From: Erysipelotrichaceae bacterium
GTDB lineage: Bacteria > Bacillota_I > Bacilli_A > Erysipelotrichales > Erysipelotrichaceae
NCBI GenBank assembly: GCA_013334325.1
Contig: JAAXXT010000012.1
Location: 1 to 57,644, forward strand
Direction: 5' to 3'
Length of the DNA: 57,644 nt
Part shown: positions 30,051 to 39,340 of the stretch, piece by piece
Position numbering within the stretch: position 1 is the stretch's first letter
Layout: the number at the start of each line of letters is the position of its first letter
Position numbers and translations under genes: made by a program
Notes under the pieces: generated by a model
Database searches by the model: none
Seen by the model: the letters and a program-made list of their open reading frames with translations, nothing else
Told to the model about the DNA's origin: nothing

Positions 30051-30056
30051 AAGAGT

Positions 30057-32201
30057 ATGTACCTTCTAGACGTCTATATTGAACACAAAACGATTAAACT
30101 GAACACCCGTTTCAGTTATCTTTATGATGAACCTATTTTAAGAGGAACTCGAGTCAAAGTCGATTTTCATCACCAAGCTTGTGTTGCGATGGTTGTAGGA
30201 TGCAAAGCGTATGATGAAGACGTTCAAAAAGAAATCTTAGAGAAGGGTTTTACATTAAAAAACATCCTTGAAGTCATAGATCCATTCCCAATATTAAACG
30301 AAGAGCTTCTTCAACTAGGAGAAGTGATCGCTTTAGAAACTTTAAGTAGTGTGATGGCCTGTTATCAAAGTATGTTGCCTAAGATGCTCAAGCCAAATTC
30401 AATGGCTCGTTTAGCACGTACAGAAACTATGGCTCATTATGAAAAAGAACCCCTTAAGACAAATGATAAACAAATACAGCTCTTGGATCTTTTAAAAGTA
30501 AGAGATATAAATATCACCGAACTAAGAAAGTCCTTTGGGTCATCCATAAATACCTTGATTAAGAATGGTTGTATATCAACCTATGATCGAGAAATCAGCT
30601 ACGCACCTAAACCATTTCAACAAGTCTTAGCGTCTTATGAACTTAGTAATGCCCAAACTTCAGCTCTTGAGCAAATCAAATCATCATCTCAACAGGTCAT
30701 TTGTCTCTATGGACCTACAGGAAGTGGTAAAACTGAGCTTTATTTGAAACTGGCTGAAGAAGCCATGAGTAAGGGTAAACAAGCCCTCATCTTGGTTCCT
30801 GAAATATCTTTGACTCCGTTGATGATCAAACGTGTCCAAGATCGCTTTGGTCAAGATGTCATCGTCTATCATTCCCATCTCAATGATCATGAACGTTATC
30901 TTCAATATCAACGTGTTCTATCTAAAGAAAGCTTGGTGGTAGTTGGAACACGTAGCGCTGTATGGTTACCTTTTGATCAACTGGATGTCATCGTCTTAGA
31001 CGAAGAACATGATCATTCCTATAAACAAGAATCTACTCCACGCTACCATAGCCGAGATGTAGCCATCCATAGAGCCAAAACCTTTGGATGTAAAGTACTC
31101 CTAGGATCAGCTACACCGAGCTTTGAGACCTACGCTAGGGCCTTAAGAGGGGTATATGGCTTAGTTCAATTGCCTAAACGAATCAGTGGTATCTTACCTA
31201 AGGTCACGGTGCTTCCTCCAGACTATCGATTCAATCCTATCTTTTCACCAAAAGTCATCGTTGCTTTACAGCAACGTTTAGATCTTCATCAACAGGCCCT
31301 CATCCTATTGAATAGAAGAGGTTATGCCCCTATCTATCAGTGTCTACAATGTTTCAGTTCAGTATCCTGTCCTCATTGTGATCGTTTATTGAACGTTCAT
31401 AAAGAGAGTCGTTTACTCAAATGTCATTCCTGTGATTATCAGACCCCACTGATCCATGTGTGTCCTGTATGTGGTCATGATGAATTAAGGATGATTGGGA
31501 TAGGAACCCAAAGGGTAGAAGCAGAACTCAATCGATTGTTTCCTCATGCTAAGACCTTACGTATGGATTCAGATTCTACTACCACCAAGAACGCTCATGA
31601 GCGTCTATTAAGTGCTTTTGAGAACCATGAGGCAGATTTCCTATTGGGTACTCAAATGATCGCCAAAGGTCTAGATATCGCTAATGTGACCTTATCTTTA
31701 GTTCTGGATATCGATAAGAGTTTATTAAGAACCGATTATCGTAGTGTAGAAGATGCCTTTGACTTAATGGTCCAAGCCGCAGGAAGAAGTGGAAGAGGAA
31801 GCCTTCAAGGAGAAGTCATCTTTCAAAGTGGTCTTAAGGATCATTACGCGATAAAGCTCGCCATCGATCATGATTATCCTGCCTTCTTTAAGAAAGAAAT
31901 GAATTATCGTAAACTAGGTCAAAATCCTCCTTATGCCTATCTTATCTACCTTACCTTGAATCATAAAGATGAAAAGATCGCTCAGAGTGAAGCTTTTGAA
32001 TTATTTGAAGCTTTTAAAGAAAAAGCCGTGGATGTCTTAGGTCCTTCTGATCTAGGTAAACTTAAAGACATCTCACGTTTTAGATTGATCTTGAAAGGCA
32101 AGGATCTTGATAAGCTAAGAAAAAGCGTATCAGAGATCTGTTTTAGTCGAAGTTTAAAATCAGAGTTTATTGCGGATGTGAATCCAATGGGAGATCTATG
32201 A
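30057..32201 (+). CDS. priA: Primosomal helicase PriA
   Basis: A 714-residue superfamily 2 helicase that restarts stalled replication forks. 3'-DNA-end binding domain at the N-terminus (VYIEHKTIKLNTRFSY), Walker A GPTGSGKTELYL, DEEH box VIVLDEEHDHSYKQ, four zinc cysteine pairs (CLQC, CPHC, CHSC, CPVC), motif VI AAGRSGRG. The start at 30057 is the usual PriA N-terminus and sits six bases after the -10. A longer frame (29994) starts upstream of the promoter and is rejected. Overlaps rsmB by 4 bases; def and fmt, usually between them, are absent. Confidence 0.95.
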   Translation: MYLLDVYIEHKTIKLNTRFSYLYDEPILRGTRVKVDFHHQACVAMVVGCKAYDEDVQKEILEKGFTLKNILEVIDPFPILNEELLQLGEVIALETLSSVMACYQSMLPKMLKPNSMARLARTETMAHYEKEPLKTNDKQIQLLDLLKVRDINITELRKSFGSSINTLIKNGCISTYDREISYAPKPFQQVLASYELSNAQTSALEQIKSSSQQVICLYGPTGSGKTELYLKLAEEAMSKGKQALILVPEISLTPLMIKRVQDRFGQDVIVYHSHLNDHERYLQYQRVLSKESLVVVGTRSAVWLPFDQLDVIVLDEEHDHSYKQESTPRYHSRDVAIHRAKTFGCKVLLGSATPSFETYARALRGVYGLVQLPKRISGILPKVTVLPPDYRFNPIFSPKVIVALQQRLDLHQQALILLNRRGYAPIYQCLQCFSSVSCPHCDRLLNVHKESRLLKCHSCDYQTPLIHVCPVCGHDELRMIGIGTQRVEAELNRLFPHAKTLRMDSDSTTTKNAHERLLSAFENHEADFLLGTQMIAKGLDIANVTLSLVLDIDKSLLRTDYRSVEDAFDLMVQAAGRSGRGSLQGEVIFQSGLKDHYAIKLAIDHDYPAFFKKEMNYRKLGQNPPYAYLIYLTLNHKDEKIAQSEAFELFEAFKEKAVDVLGPSDLGKLKDISRFRLILKGKDLDKLRKSVSEICFSRSLKSEFIADVNPMGDL

Positions 32202-33445
32202 AAAATCCAAGAGCTTTAGCTTTAGATATCTTAGGTGATGTTTATTTGAATGGCCAATTTGCGAATCTGGCCTTAAAACAACGTCTACAAAATTATTCTG
32301 ATCAAGATAAGAATCTGACCAGTGCTTTAGTCTATACGACTCTTAGACATCAGATCTCAGCACGAGCCCAATGGATCGATCTTGTGGAAATCAAACCTAA
32401 AGAAAAGATCGGTCTGATCATCGACTTGGCCATTATCCAACTCTTTTACTTTGATCGTTTACCAGAATACGCCATCGTCGATGAGAGCGTAGAACTGGCT
32501 AAAAAGGATCATATGAGTTCTGCGGGTCTTGTCAATGCGGTCCTAAGAAGAGTCATTGAGCGAGGTCAAAAAGAACTCGTAGGAAAAGATGATATTGAGA
32601 CCCAAGCTTTGAATCTTTCTATTCCTTTATGGATCTATAAACTATGGGTCAAACAATATGGGGCAGATGTTGCCTACAAGATGGCTCAATCGATGAATAC
32701 AGAAGCTCAGCTCTGTGCTCGTATCAATACCTTAAAAGCAGATCCTAAAGAAATCTATGCGGATGATAGAGTCATAAAAGGATGGTTGTCTCCTGTCTCT
32801 ATCAAGAGCTCTGCTTCTCTTTTAAACTCAGATTGGTTTAAAGAAGGCAAGATCGTGATCCAAGACGAGGCATCTCAATGGGTTGCCTATTTTAGTGGGG
32901 TCAAAGCCAATGATAGAGTACTAGATCTATGTAGTGCACCAGGTTCGAAATCTACTGCAATGGCTGCCATCATGAACAATACAGGTGAGATCTTAGCCTG
33001 TGATCTCTATGAGAATCGCTTAGAGCTCGTACGTCAACAAGCTGATCGTTTAGGCGTAACCAATCTTAAGACTCTCTGTATTGATGGTCGTCTATTAAAA
33101 GATCAACATCCTAAGCCTTTCGATGTGATCTTAGTCGATGCGCCTTGTTCAGGCTTAGGAGTTCTAAGACATAAACCAGACATCAAGGTCCATCTTAAAC
33201 CAGAGACTCTAGATGAACTTATCACTTTACAAGCGGAGCTTCTAGAAAGCATCGCTCAATTAACGAAGATAAATGGGACCCTTGTCTATTCGACCTGTAC
33301 CCTTAATCGAAAAGAAAATGAGTTTCAAGTCTTGAATTTCTTGAATAGGCATCCTGAATATGTCTTGGTAGAAGAACGTTTATTATTGCCCCATGAAACG
33401 GACAGTGATGGTTTTTATATGGCTAAACTGAAGCGCTTAAAATAA
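32198..33445 (+). CDS. rsmB: 16S rRNA m5C967 methyltransferase RsmB
   Basis: A 415-residue protein: NusB-like N-terminal domain (about residues 1-135, ending in LVNAVLRRVIERG), then the RNA m5C methyltransferase domain with VLDLCSAPGSKSTAMA (SAM site), VDAPCSGLGVLRHKPDI (catalytic and release cysteines with YSTCTLN). Acts on the small subunit rRNA. GGGAG upstream. Confidence 0.95.
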   Translation: MKNPRALALDILGDVYLNGQFANLALKQRLQNYSDQDKNLTSALVYTTLRHQISARAQWIDLVEIKPKEKIGLIIDLAIIQLFYFDRLPEYAIVDESVELAKKDHMSSAGLVNAVLRRVIERGQKELVGKDDIETQALNLSIPLWIYKLWVKQYGADVAYKMAQSMNTEAQLCARINTLKADPKEIYADDRVIKGWLSPVSIKSSASLLNSDWFKEGKIVIQDEASQWVAYFSGVKANDRVLDLCSAPGSKSTAMAAIMNNTGEILACDLYENRLELVRQQADRLGVTNLKTLCIDGRLLKDQHPKPFDVILVDAPCSGLGVLRHKPDIKVHLKPETLDELITLQAELLESIAQLTKINGTLVYSTCTLNRKENEFQVLNFLNRHPEYVLVEERLLLPHETDSDGFYMAKLKRLK

Positions 33446-33467
33446 AGTATGATAAAATACTGTTGAT

Positions 33468-34505
33468 ATGAAACTCATCTATGACCTTAGTTTAAATGAA
33501 TTGAATGAATGGATCTTAAGCCAAGGCTTAAAATCTTATCGAAGTAAACAAATCTATCAGTGGCTCTATCAAAAAAGAGCGACTGATTTTGAACAAATGA
33601 CTGAGCTTAATAAAGAACTGATTGCCTTATTAAAAGAGACTTTCATTATCGATCCTTTACGCTTGGTCCAACGTCAAGAGTCAAAGGATGGTACCATTAA
33701 GTGCTTGTTTAAGCTTCAAGATGGGGCTTTAGTAGAGACCGTCTTAATGATCTATGACTATGGGAATTCCGTCTGTGTGACCTCGCAAGTAGGCTGTAAT
33801 ATGGGCTGTACTTTCTGTGCCAGTGGTCTTCTTAAGAAACAACGCGATCTAAGCAGTGGTGAGCTTACAGCTCAAGTCATGGCCATCCAAAAAGAACTCG
33901 ATCTTAGACAAGATCGTGTCTCTCATGTGGTCGTGATGGGATCAGGAGAACCTTTCGACAATTACGATAATGTGATGTCCTTTATGAGAAACATCAACAG
34001 TGATCATGGATTAGCGATAGGCGCTCGTCATATCACAGTATCTACCTGTGGTATCATTCCTAAGATCAATGCCTTCTCAAAAGAACATACCCAATTCAAC
34101 CTCGCAGTATCTTTACATGCACCTAATGATGAACTTAGATCAAAACTGATGCCCATCAATAAGGCCTATCCATTAAAAGATCTTATGGCTAGTTTAAAGT
34201 CCTACAGTGTAGAAAACAATCGAAGGATCACCTTTGAATATATCTTATTAAAAGACGTCAATGATCAAGATGAGCACGTCCATCAATTGGCTCACTTGGT
34301 AAAAGGCATGAATGCCTATATCAATTTGATTCCCTACAACGTGGTCGATGAACACGGCTATAAACAAGTCGGATTCGTTCACGCCATGAAATTTTATGAC
34401 AAACTCATGAAATGTGGGGTAAAATGTACTTTGAGGCAGGAACACGGTTCAGATATCGATGCGGCCTGTGGTCAATTAAGGGCGAAAGCAGAGGGGAAAC
34501 TATGA
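33468..34505 (+). CDS. rlmN: RlmN dual-specificity 23S rRNA/tRNA methyltransferase
   Basis: A 345-residue radical SAM enzyme that methylates C2 of adenine in 23S rRNA A2503 and tRNA A37. Cluster motif CNMGCTFCASG; FHAPNDELRSK-like segment LAVSLHAPNDELRSKLMPINK; catalytic cysteine near the C-terminus in CTLRQEHGSDIDAACGQL. No Shine-Dalgarno; an extended -10 (TGA TAAAAT) ends nine bases before the ATG, giving it a possible own promoter inside the cluster. Confidence 0.95.
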   Translation: MKLIYDLSLNELNEWILSQGLKSYRSKQIYQWLYQKRATDFEQMTELNKELIALLKETFIIDPLRLVQRQESKDGTIKCLFKLQDGALVETVLMIYDYGNSVCVTSQVGCNMGCTFCASGLLKKQRDLSSGELTAQVMAIQKELDLRQDRVSHVVVMGSGEPFDNYDNVMSFMRNINSDHGLAIGARHITVSTCGIIPKINAFSKEHTQFNLAVSLHAPNDELRSKLMPINKAYPLKDLMASLKSYSVENNRRITFEYILLKDVNDQDEHVHQLAHLVKGMNAYINLIPYNVVDEHGYKQVGFVHAMKFYDKLMKCGVKCTLRQEHGSDIDAACGQLRAKAEGKL

Positions 34506-35224
34506 TCGTCACCGGAAAAACAGATATTGGTCGTTTAAGAAAAATCAATCAAGACAGTTATATCATCTTAGAGCGTGATGGTTTTACTTTAGTCTCAGTA
34601 TGTGATGGGATGGGAGGCGCCAACGCTGGTGAAGTAGCCTCAATCAAAGCCATCGAGTATCTTCAAGAGATCTTTCAGAATCAACCTCCATTAAGCTCAG
34701 AAGCTCATGAGATGAAATCGTGGTTGAAAGACAGTATCGAAAGCGTCAACAGCCAACTTCATTATCTAGCGACTTCTTCTGAACTCTATCACGGGATGGG
34801 AACCACTATGGTGTGTGTCCTTCATCATAAAGATGCGACCGTGATGGCCAATGTAGGAGATTCTCGTATCTATACTTATCAAGAACATCTTAAACAGATC
34901 ACCATGGATCATACCTTAGTTCAAGAATGGATCAATCAAGGTCGTTTAAGTGAAAAAGACGCTAAGGTCCATCCTCAACGATCGATCTTGACCAATGTCT
35001 TAGCGATCTTGCCTACAGCTTATATCGATTTATTTGAGCTTAATGAAAAAGTAAAATACATCCTGTGTTGTTCAGATGGACTTCATGGATATGTGGAAGA
35101 TGAAGAAATCGAATCCATCTTAGCTTCAAACGAATCATTAAGAATGAAAACAGGGAATTTAATCAACAGTGCCAATGCCAAAGGTGGATATGACAATACC
35201 ACCGTTGTATTGATGGCCTTTTAA
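34502..35224 (+). CDS. prpC: PP2C-type Ser/Thr phosphatase PrpC
   Basis: A 240-residue PPM-family phosphatase that reverses PrkC phosphorylation. Motifs: TDIGRLRKINQDS, VCDGMGGANAGEVAS (metal aspartate), GMGTTMVCVL, ANVGDSRIY, DHTLVQEWINQG, and the C-terminal DNTTVVLM. The start at 34502 overlaps the rlmN stop by 4 bases (ATGA); a longer frame inside rlmN is rejected. Twelve bases before prkC. Confidence 0.95.
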   Translation: MIVTGKTDIGRLRKINQDSYIILERDGFTLVSVCDGMGGANAGEVASIKAIEYLQEIFQNQPPLSSEAHEMKSWLKDSIESVNSQLHYLATSSELYHGMGTTMVCVLHHKDATVMANVGDSRIYTYQEHLKQITMDHTLVQEWINQGRLSEKDAKVHPQRSILTNVLAILPTAYIDLFELNEKVKYILCCSDGLHGYVEDEEIESILASNESLRMKTGNLINSANAKGGYDNTTVVLMAF

Positions 35225-35235
35225 GGAGACAACAT

Positions 35236-36909
35236 ATGAAAGAAATGATTGCTAATCGTTATATCCTCATCAAGAAACTCGGTGAAGGTGGTATGGCCGA
35301 TGTTTATCTCGCCCAAGACAGCTTTCTAAATCGAGAAGTTGCAGTAAAGATCCTAAGAGGGAAACTCTCTTTAGATCCAGTAGCCCTTTTAAGATTTCAA
35401 CGAGAAGCCAATGCTGCCAGTCGTTTAAATCATCCCAACATCGTTGAGATCTTTGATGTAGGAGAAGACAAAGGCCAACATTACATCGTCATGGAATATG
35501 TAAGAGGAAACTCACTTAAGGAACTTATTTCTCAGCGCGGTGCGATGGAAAAACAAGAAGCCCTTCAAATCATGGATCAATTGATGTGTGCCATCATCGA
35601 TGCGCATAAAAACAACATCATTCATAGAGACATCAAACCTCAAAACATCATGGTCAAAGATGATGGTACCGTTAAGATCGCAGATTTTGGGATCGCCACA
35701 GTATCAGATGCTGTTCAATTAACTCAAGCCGATACGGTATTAGGCTCTGTTCATTATTTAGCACCTGAACTCGCTCGAGGAGAGAATGCTTCTTTCCAAA
35801 GCGATATCTATGCTTTAGGCATTACTTTCTATGAACTGGTGACTGGTAAAGTACCTTATACGGGTGAAGCTCCTGTTCAGATCGCCATGAAACATATGCG
35901 TGAAGACTTACCTTCAGTAAGAGACTTCAATCCTACGATTCCTCAAGCGATGGAAAATGTCATCATCAAAGCAACCGCTAAAAACAAAGCCTATCGTTAT
36001 AAGAGCGCTTCAGAAATGTATGAAGACCTTATGAACTGTCTAAAGGACAAATATAAAGATGTTTCTAAAGTTGAATTCTCTACAGACACATTAAACGACA
36101 ACACGATTATGATCGAACAGGTAGCCAATATGACCCCAACTAAAACCAGACGTAAAATTGGAGTAATTCCAGCCTTGATTGGGATCGTATTTATAGCGCT
36201 TGTTGGGATGTCAGTCTATGGGTTTATTTTAATCAGTGGTTTACTTAATCCTCCGGTTACTTTGGTGACAATCCCTGAAGTAGCTGCTATGACCCGTACT
36301 GAAGCTGAAGATGCCTTAAGAACGATTGGATTAAGTGTTTCCAGCAACATCAAATATGAATTGACTGATTCGATCGCATCAGGTTTGGTGGTTAAAGCGA
36401 CCCCAAGTTCAGGAACACAAATCGAAAAAGGTTCTTTGGTAACACTTACGGTATCAAAAGGAATGTATTTCGTCATAGGAAATTATGCAGAACAAAAAAT
36501 AACCGCAGTTGAACTACTTTTAGCCAGTACGAAAGTAACAATACGTAAACAATTCGATTATGATTCAACCAAAGAAGAAGGCACTATCCTTAAACAAGAA
36601 CTTCTACTAGAAGGTGATAAGATCGATCCTGCGATGGCTTATGAGATCAAGTTGACCATCGCTGGTAAGGTCCAGTTTACGATCGAAAACTTGATTGGCT
36701 ATAATGTCATCGTCGCTCAAGGTAAATTGGTTGCGTTAGGTGCCGTTGTTGAACTACAAGTGATCGATACCACAGGCATGACAGTCGAAGAAATCGCAGC
36801 ACTTACAAAAAATACTGTCATTTCAATGACACCTGGTCCTAATACCTACTACATTCAAAAATCGACCACTAAGATCGTACTTCGTTATTACGCCAATGCA
36901 GCGAGCTAG
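35236..36909 (+). CDS. prkC: PASTA-domain Ser/Thr kinase PrkC
   Basis: A 557-residue membrane kinase sensing cell-wall fragments. Kinase domain about residues 8-270: glycine loop LGEGGMADVYLA, VKIL lysine, catalytic HRDIKPQNIMV, DFGIA, APELARGE. One membrane helix at about residues 311-333. Extracellular part has three PASTA-like repeats (about 345-415, 416-478, 479-557), the last degenerate. Presence of PASTA repeats supports a peptidoglycan-bearing cell. Translated close to prpC, its antagonist. AAGGAGAC precedes the start. Confidence 0.95.
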   Translation: MKEMIANRYILIKKLGEGGMADVYLAQDSFLNREVAVKILRGKLSLDPVALLRFQREANAASRLNHPNIVEIFDVGEDKGQHYIVMEYVRGNSLKELISQRGAMEKQEALQIMDQLMCAIIDAHKNNIIHRDIKPQNIMVKDDGTVKIADFGIATVSDAVQLTQADTVLGSVHYLAPELARGENASFQSDIYALGITFYELVTGKVPYTGEAPVQIAMKHMREDLPSVRDFNPTIPQAMENVIIKATAKNKAYRYKSASEMYEDLMNCLKDKYKDVSKVEFSTDTLNDNTIMIEQVANMTPTKTRRKIGVIPALIGIVFIALVGMSVYGFILISGLLNPPVTLVTIPEVAAMTRTEAEDALRTIGLSVSSNIKYELTDSIASGLVVKATPSSGTQIEKGSLVTLTVSKGMYFVIGNYAEQKITAVELLLASTKVTIRKQFDYDSTKEEGTILKQELLLEGDKIDPAMAYEIKLTIAGKVQFTIENLIGYNVIVAQGKLVALGAVVELQVIDTTGMTVEEIAALTKNTVISMTPGPNTYYIQKSTTKIVLRYYANAAS

Positions 36910-37762
36910 AGTCATACGCATCATATCCAATCACTATACCTGTATCACTGAAAAAGGCGATGTTTTTGCGACCGGTGCCAGTGGTAAGTTACGTAAAGGT
37001 GTTTCACCTATGGTAGGGGATTGGGTAGATGTCCTACATGGCTCAGATCTTTCTGTCATAGAACGTGTTTATCCTAGATCCAATCAAATGATGAGACCAT
37101 CCGTAGCCAATGTCGATGCGATTTTGGTGGTGATGAGTACTTTAAAACCAGAATTCTCAAGTCTACTGGTTGATCGAATCACCTGGTTGGTTCGTCAAGC
37201 CAATATACAACCTGTCTTAGTCGTCAGTAAATGGGACCTTTTAAACGATAAAGCAGAACTAGAGAAGACCTTAGATGATTATCGAAAAGTCATGCCTGTT
37301 TTTACTGTAGGTAAGGGCGTTGATAACAGTGCCTTGATGAAATTCATGGCCAATAAGATCTGTGTCTTAACAGGTCAAAGCGGAGTAGGGAAGTCTTCTC
37401 TTATTAATCGTTTAGATGAACGCTATACGATCAAGACTCAAGAAATATCCAAAGCTCTAGGTCGAGGCAAACATACCACCCGTCATGTGGAATTATTACC
37501 TGTTCAACAAGGTTGGATCGCAGATACCCCAGGTTTTTCATCCTTGGATTTCTCGCATATGACCCATGAAGATTTGATCAAGTGCGTGGTCGAGTTTGAA
37601 CCTTATCGTGAACACTGTCGATTCAGAAACTGTCAACACGTCAATGAGCCTGATTGTGCCGTTAAAAAAGCTGTAGAAGATAAAAAGATCCCTCAAGATA
37701 GATATACACATTATCTAGAGGTGAGGATCCTCATCGATCAAAAAAAGGAGATCTACTTATGA
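36896..37762 (+). CDS. rsgA: RsgA small-subunit assembly GTPase
   Basis: A 288-residue circularly permuted GTPase in 30S maturation. OB domain at the N-terminus, G4 VSKWDLL ahead of G1 GQSGVGKSSLINRL, G3 DTPGF, and a C-terminal zinc site with C-R-N-C, H and C in CRFRNCQHVNEPDCAV. Overlaps prkC by 14 and rpe by 4 bases. Confidence 0.95.
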   Translation: MQRARVIRIISNHYTCITEKGDVFATGASGKLRKGVSPMVGDWVDVLHGSDLSVIERVYPRSNQMMRPSVANVDAILVVMSTLKPEFSSLLVDRITWLVRQANIQPVLVVSKWDLLNDKAELEKTLDDYRKVMPVFTVGKGVDNSALMKFMANKICVLTGQSGVGKSSLINRLDERYTIKTQEISKALGRGKHTTRHVELLPVQQGWIADTPGFSSLDFSHMTHEDLIKCVVEFEPYREHCRFRNCQHVNEPDCAVKKAVEDKKIPQDRYTHYLEVRILIDQKKEIYL

Positions 37763-38412
37763 TCATTGCCCCTTCGATTCTATCAATGGATTTTTCTAAG
37801 ATACCAACTCAATTGGCTGAACTAGAGAAAACAGAAGCACAGTGGCTTCATGTCGACATCATGGATGGACACTTCGTACCTAATCTAACTTTTGGTCCTG
37901 ATTTCGTAAAAAGCATACGAAATCAGACTAAGCTCTTAATGGATGTCCACATCATGGTAAGCGATCCTGTTTATTTTGCGGATGTTTTTATTGAAGCAGG
38001 GGCAGATCTCATTACCTTTCATTATGAAGCTCTCAATGACCCTCAAAAGGTCAGTCGTTTGATTCATCATATCCAATCTAAGGGAAAGAAAGCAGGGCTT
38101 TCAATCAAGCCTGCGACTCCAGTAGAATTGCTTTATCCTTTCTTAAAAGATCTAGATCTTGTCTTGGTGATGAGTGTTAATCCAGGGTTTGGTGGACAAG
38201 CGTTTATGCCAGAATCATTGGTTAAAGTAAGCCAACTTAAACATCAGATCCAATTGATGGAATCATCATGTCTCATTCAAATCGATGGAGGTATCAATCA
38301 AGATACAGCTGTCATGGCTTTGAATTCAGGTGTCGATTGTTTGGTGGCAGGTAGTTATGTTTTTAAAAACAACATCGCTAAAGCGATCAAGACCTTATGG
38401 GAAAATCAGTAA
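37759..38412 (+). CDS. rpe: Ribulose-phosphate 3-epimerase
   Basis: A 217-residue TIM-barrel enzyme of the pentose phosphate pathway. HVDIMDGHFVPNLTFGPD, MDVHIMVSDP, MSVNPGFGGQAF and QIDGGINQDT are all intact, holding the metal histidines and catalytic aspartates. Overlaps rsgA by 4 and thiN by 16 bases. Confidence 0.96.
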   Translation: MIIAPSILSMDFSKIPTQLAELEKTEAQWLHVDIMDGHFVPNLTFGPDFVKSIRNQTKLLMDVHIMVSDPVYFADVFIEAGADLITFHYEALNDPQKVSRLIHHIQSKGKKAGLSIKPATPVELLYPFLKDLDLVLVMSVNPGFGGQAFMPESLVKVSQLKHQIQLMESSCLIQIDGGINQDTAVMALNSGVDCLVAGSYVFKNNIAKAIKTLWENQ

Positions 38413-38996
38413 CCCTGATTTTAAGAGATATTCCACTTCCTAAAATAGAGACAGACATCATCGGTGTCGATGCGGGGACAGCCTATTGTTTACGTCATCA
38501 CCTCAAGATGATCTGTGCTTGTGGGGATTTTGATTCGATCGATCAAGAAACCTTAGATAAAGTAAAAAAAAGTACTGAAGTCTTTCAATATCCTGTTCAT
38601 AAAGATCAACCTGATTCTCAATTGGCCATTGAAAAGGCACTTGAGTTGGGCTATACAGAGGTCTTTGTTTATGGGGCCTTAGGAGGTCGCTATGATCATC
38701 ATCATGCGAACCTTGTTTTGGCTTATCTTCATCCTGAAGTCACCATCTTAGATCATGATCATTGGATCAAATGTTTTGAGAAAGGATCTCATCTTATAAA
38801 AAAAGAAAGCCATGAGAAGCTTTCTGTATTTACTTTAGAATCTTGTGTTATTTCGCTGAGCGAAGTTGAATATCCATTAGATCATTATGAACTTAAGATG
38901 AGCTCTATCTTAGGTCTATCTAATACCTTTAAGAGTGAAGCAGCTTCCTTGATTGTCCATCAAGGAAAAGTCTTGGTTATTTGCGGAAAGGCATAA
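38397..38996 (+). CDS. thiN: Thiamine pyrophosphokinase
   Basis: A 199-residue ThiN/YloS-type enzyme making thiamine diphosphate from thiamine and ATP. GVDAGTAYCL, ACGDFDSID, HKDQPDSQLAIEKAL and YGALGGRYDHHHANL are the family signatures; KD-TD is changed to KDQPD. Overlaps rpe by 16 bases, as expected from the conserved rpe-thiN pair. Confidence 0.93.
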   Translation: MGKSVTLILRDIPLPKIETDIIGVDAGTAYCLRHHLKMICACGDFDSIDQETLDKVKKSTEVFQYPVHKDQPDSQLAIEKALELGYTEVFVYGALGGRYDHHHANLVLAYLHPEVTILDHDHWIKCFEKGSHLIKKESHEKLSVFTLESCVISLSEVEYPLDHYELKMSSILGLSNTFKSEAASLIVHQGKVLVICGKA

Positions 38997-38998
38997 AA

Positions 38999-39018
38999 AA
39001 ATCGAGGATTCTCGATTT
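38999..39018. terminator. Bidirectional terminator between thiN and rpmB
   Basis: AAATCGAG-GATT-CTCGATTT with A run on the left and TTTAG on the right. Confidence 0.75.
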
Positions 39019-39208
39019 AGTTTGCTTGTTGAGCCTTTAAAGTCTTCAATGCACGGGCGGAAATACGTAACTTCTGAGGTTTTCCATTAACCACGACTGA
39101 AACTTTTTGTAAGTTAACATTCCATTTGCGGCGGGTTGCCTGCAAGGAGTGTGAACGTTTGTTGCCCGAAAGCGCTCTTTTACCGGTTACGGCACAAACT
39201 CTTGACAT
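39017..39208 (-). CDS. rpmB: 50S ribosomal protein L28
   Basis: A 63-residue L28 (bL28): [21 protein letters not shown], then [13 protein letters not shown] and [13 protein letters not shown]. The start at 39208 gives the canonical N-terminus; a frame beginning at 39229 would add seven residues. GGGGG about ten bases upstream serves as ribosome binding site. Opposite in strand to thiN, as in B. subtilis. Confidence 0.96.
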   Translation of the reverse strand: MSRVCAVTGKRALSGNKRSHSLQATRRKWNVNLQKVSVVVNGKPQKLRISARALKTLKAQQAN

Positions 39209-39306
39209 GTTCCGTAGACCCCCTTTCATTAATGCTTGTAAAGTTTACCACGAAAAAAAGGACTTTGCAAGAGCTTCGTTTAAAATAATGAACTGAAAAC
39301 AAGATG

Positions 39307-39315
39307 TGTTATAAT
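39307..39315 (+). promoter_or_regulatory. Extended -10 of ftsA-ftsZ
   Basis: TGT then TATAAT (39310-39315), 25 bases before the ftsA start, which has GGAGG. No convincing -35. Confidence 0.55.
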
Positions 39316-39340
39316 TTAAAAAGAAGATGGAGGATAACCC

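Noticed and set aside
29994-30056. N-terminal extension of PriA
   Set aside because: Those codons lie upstream of or across the TATAAT -10, and the 30057 start gives the usual PriA N-terminus.
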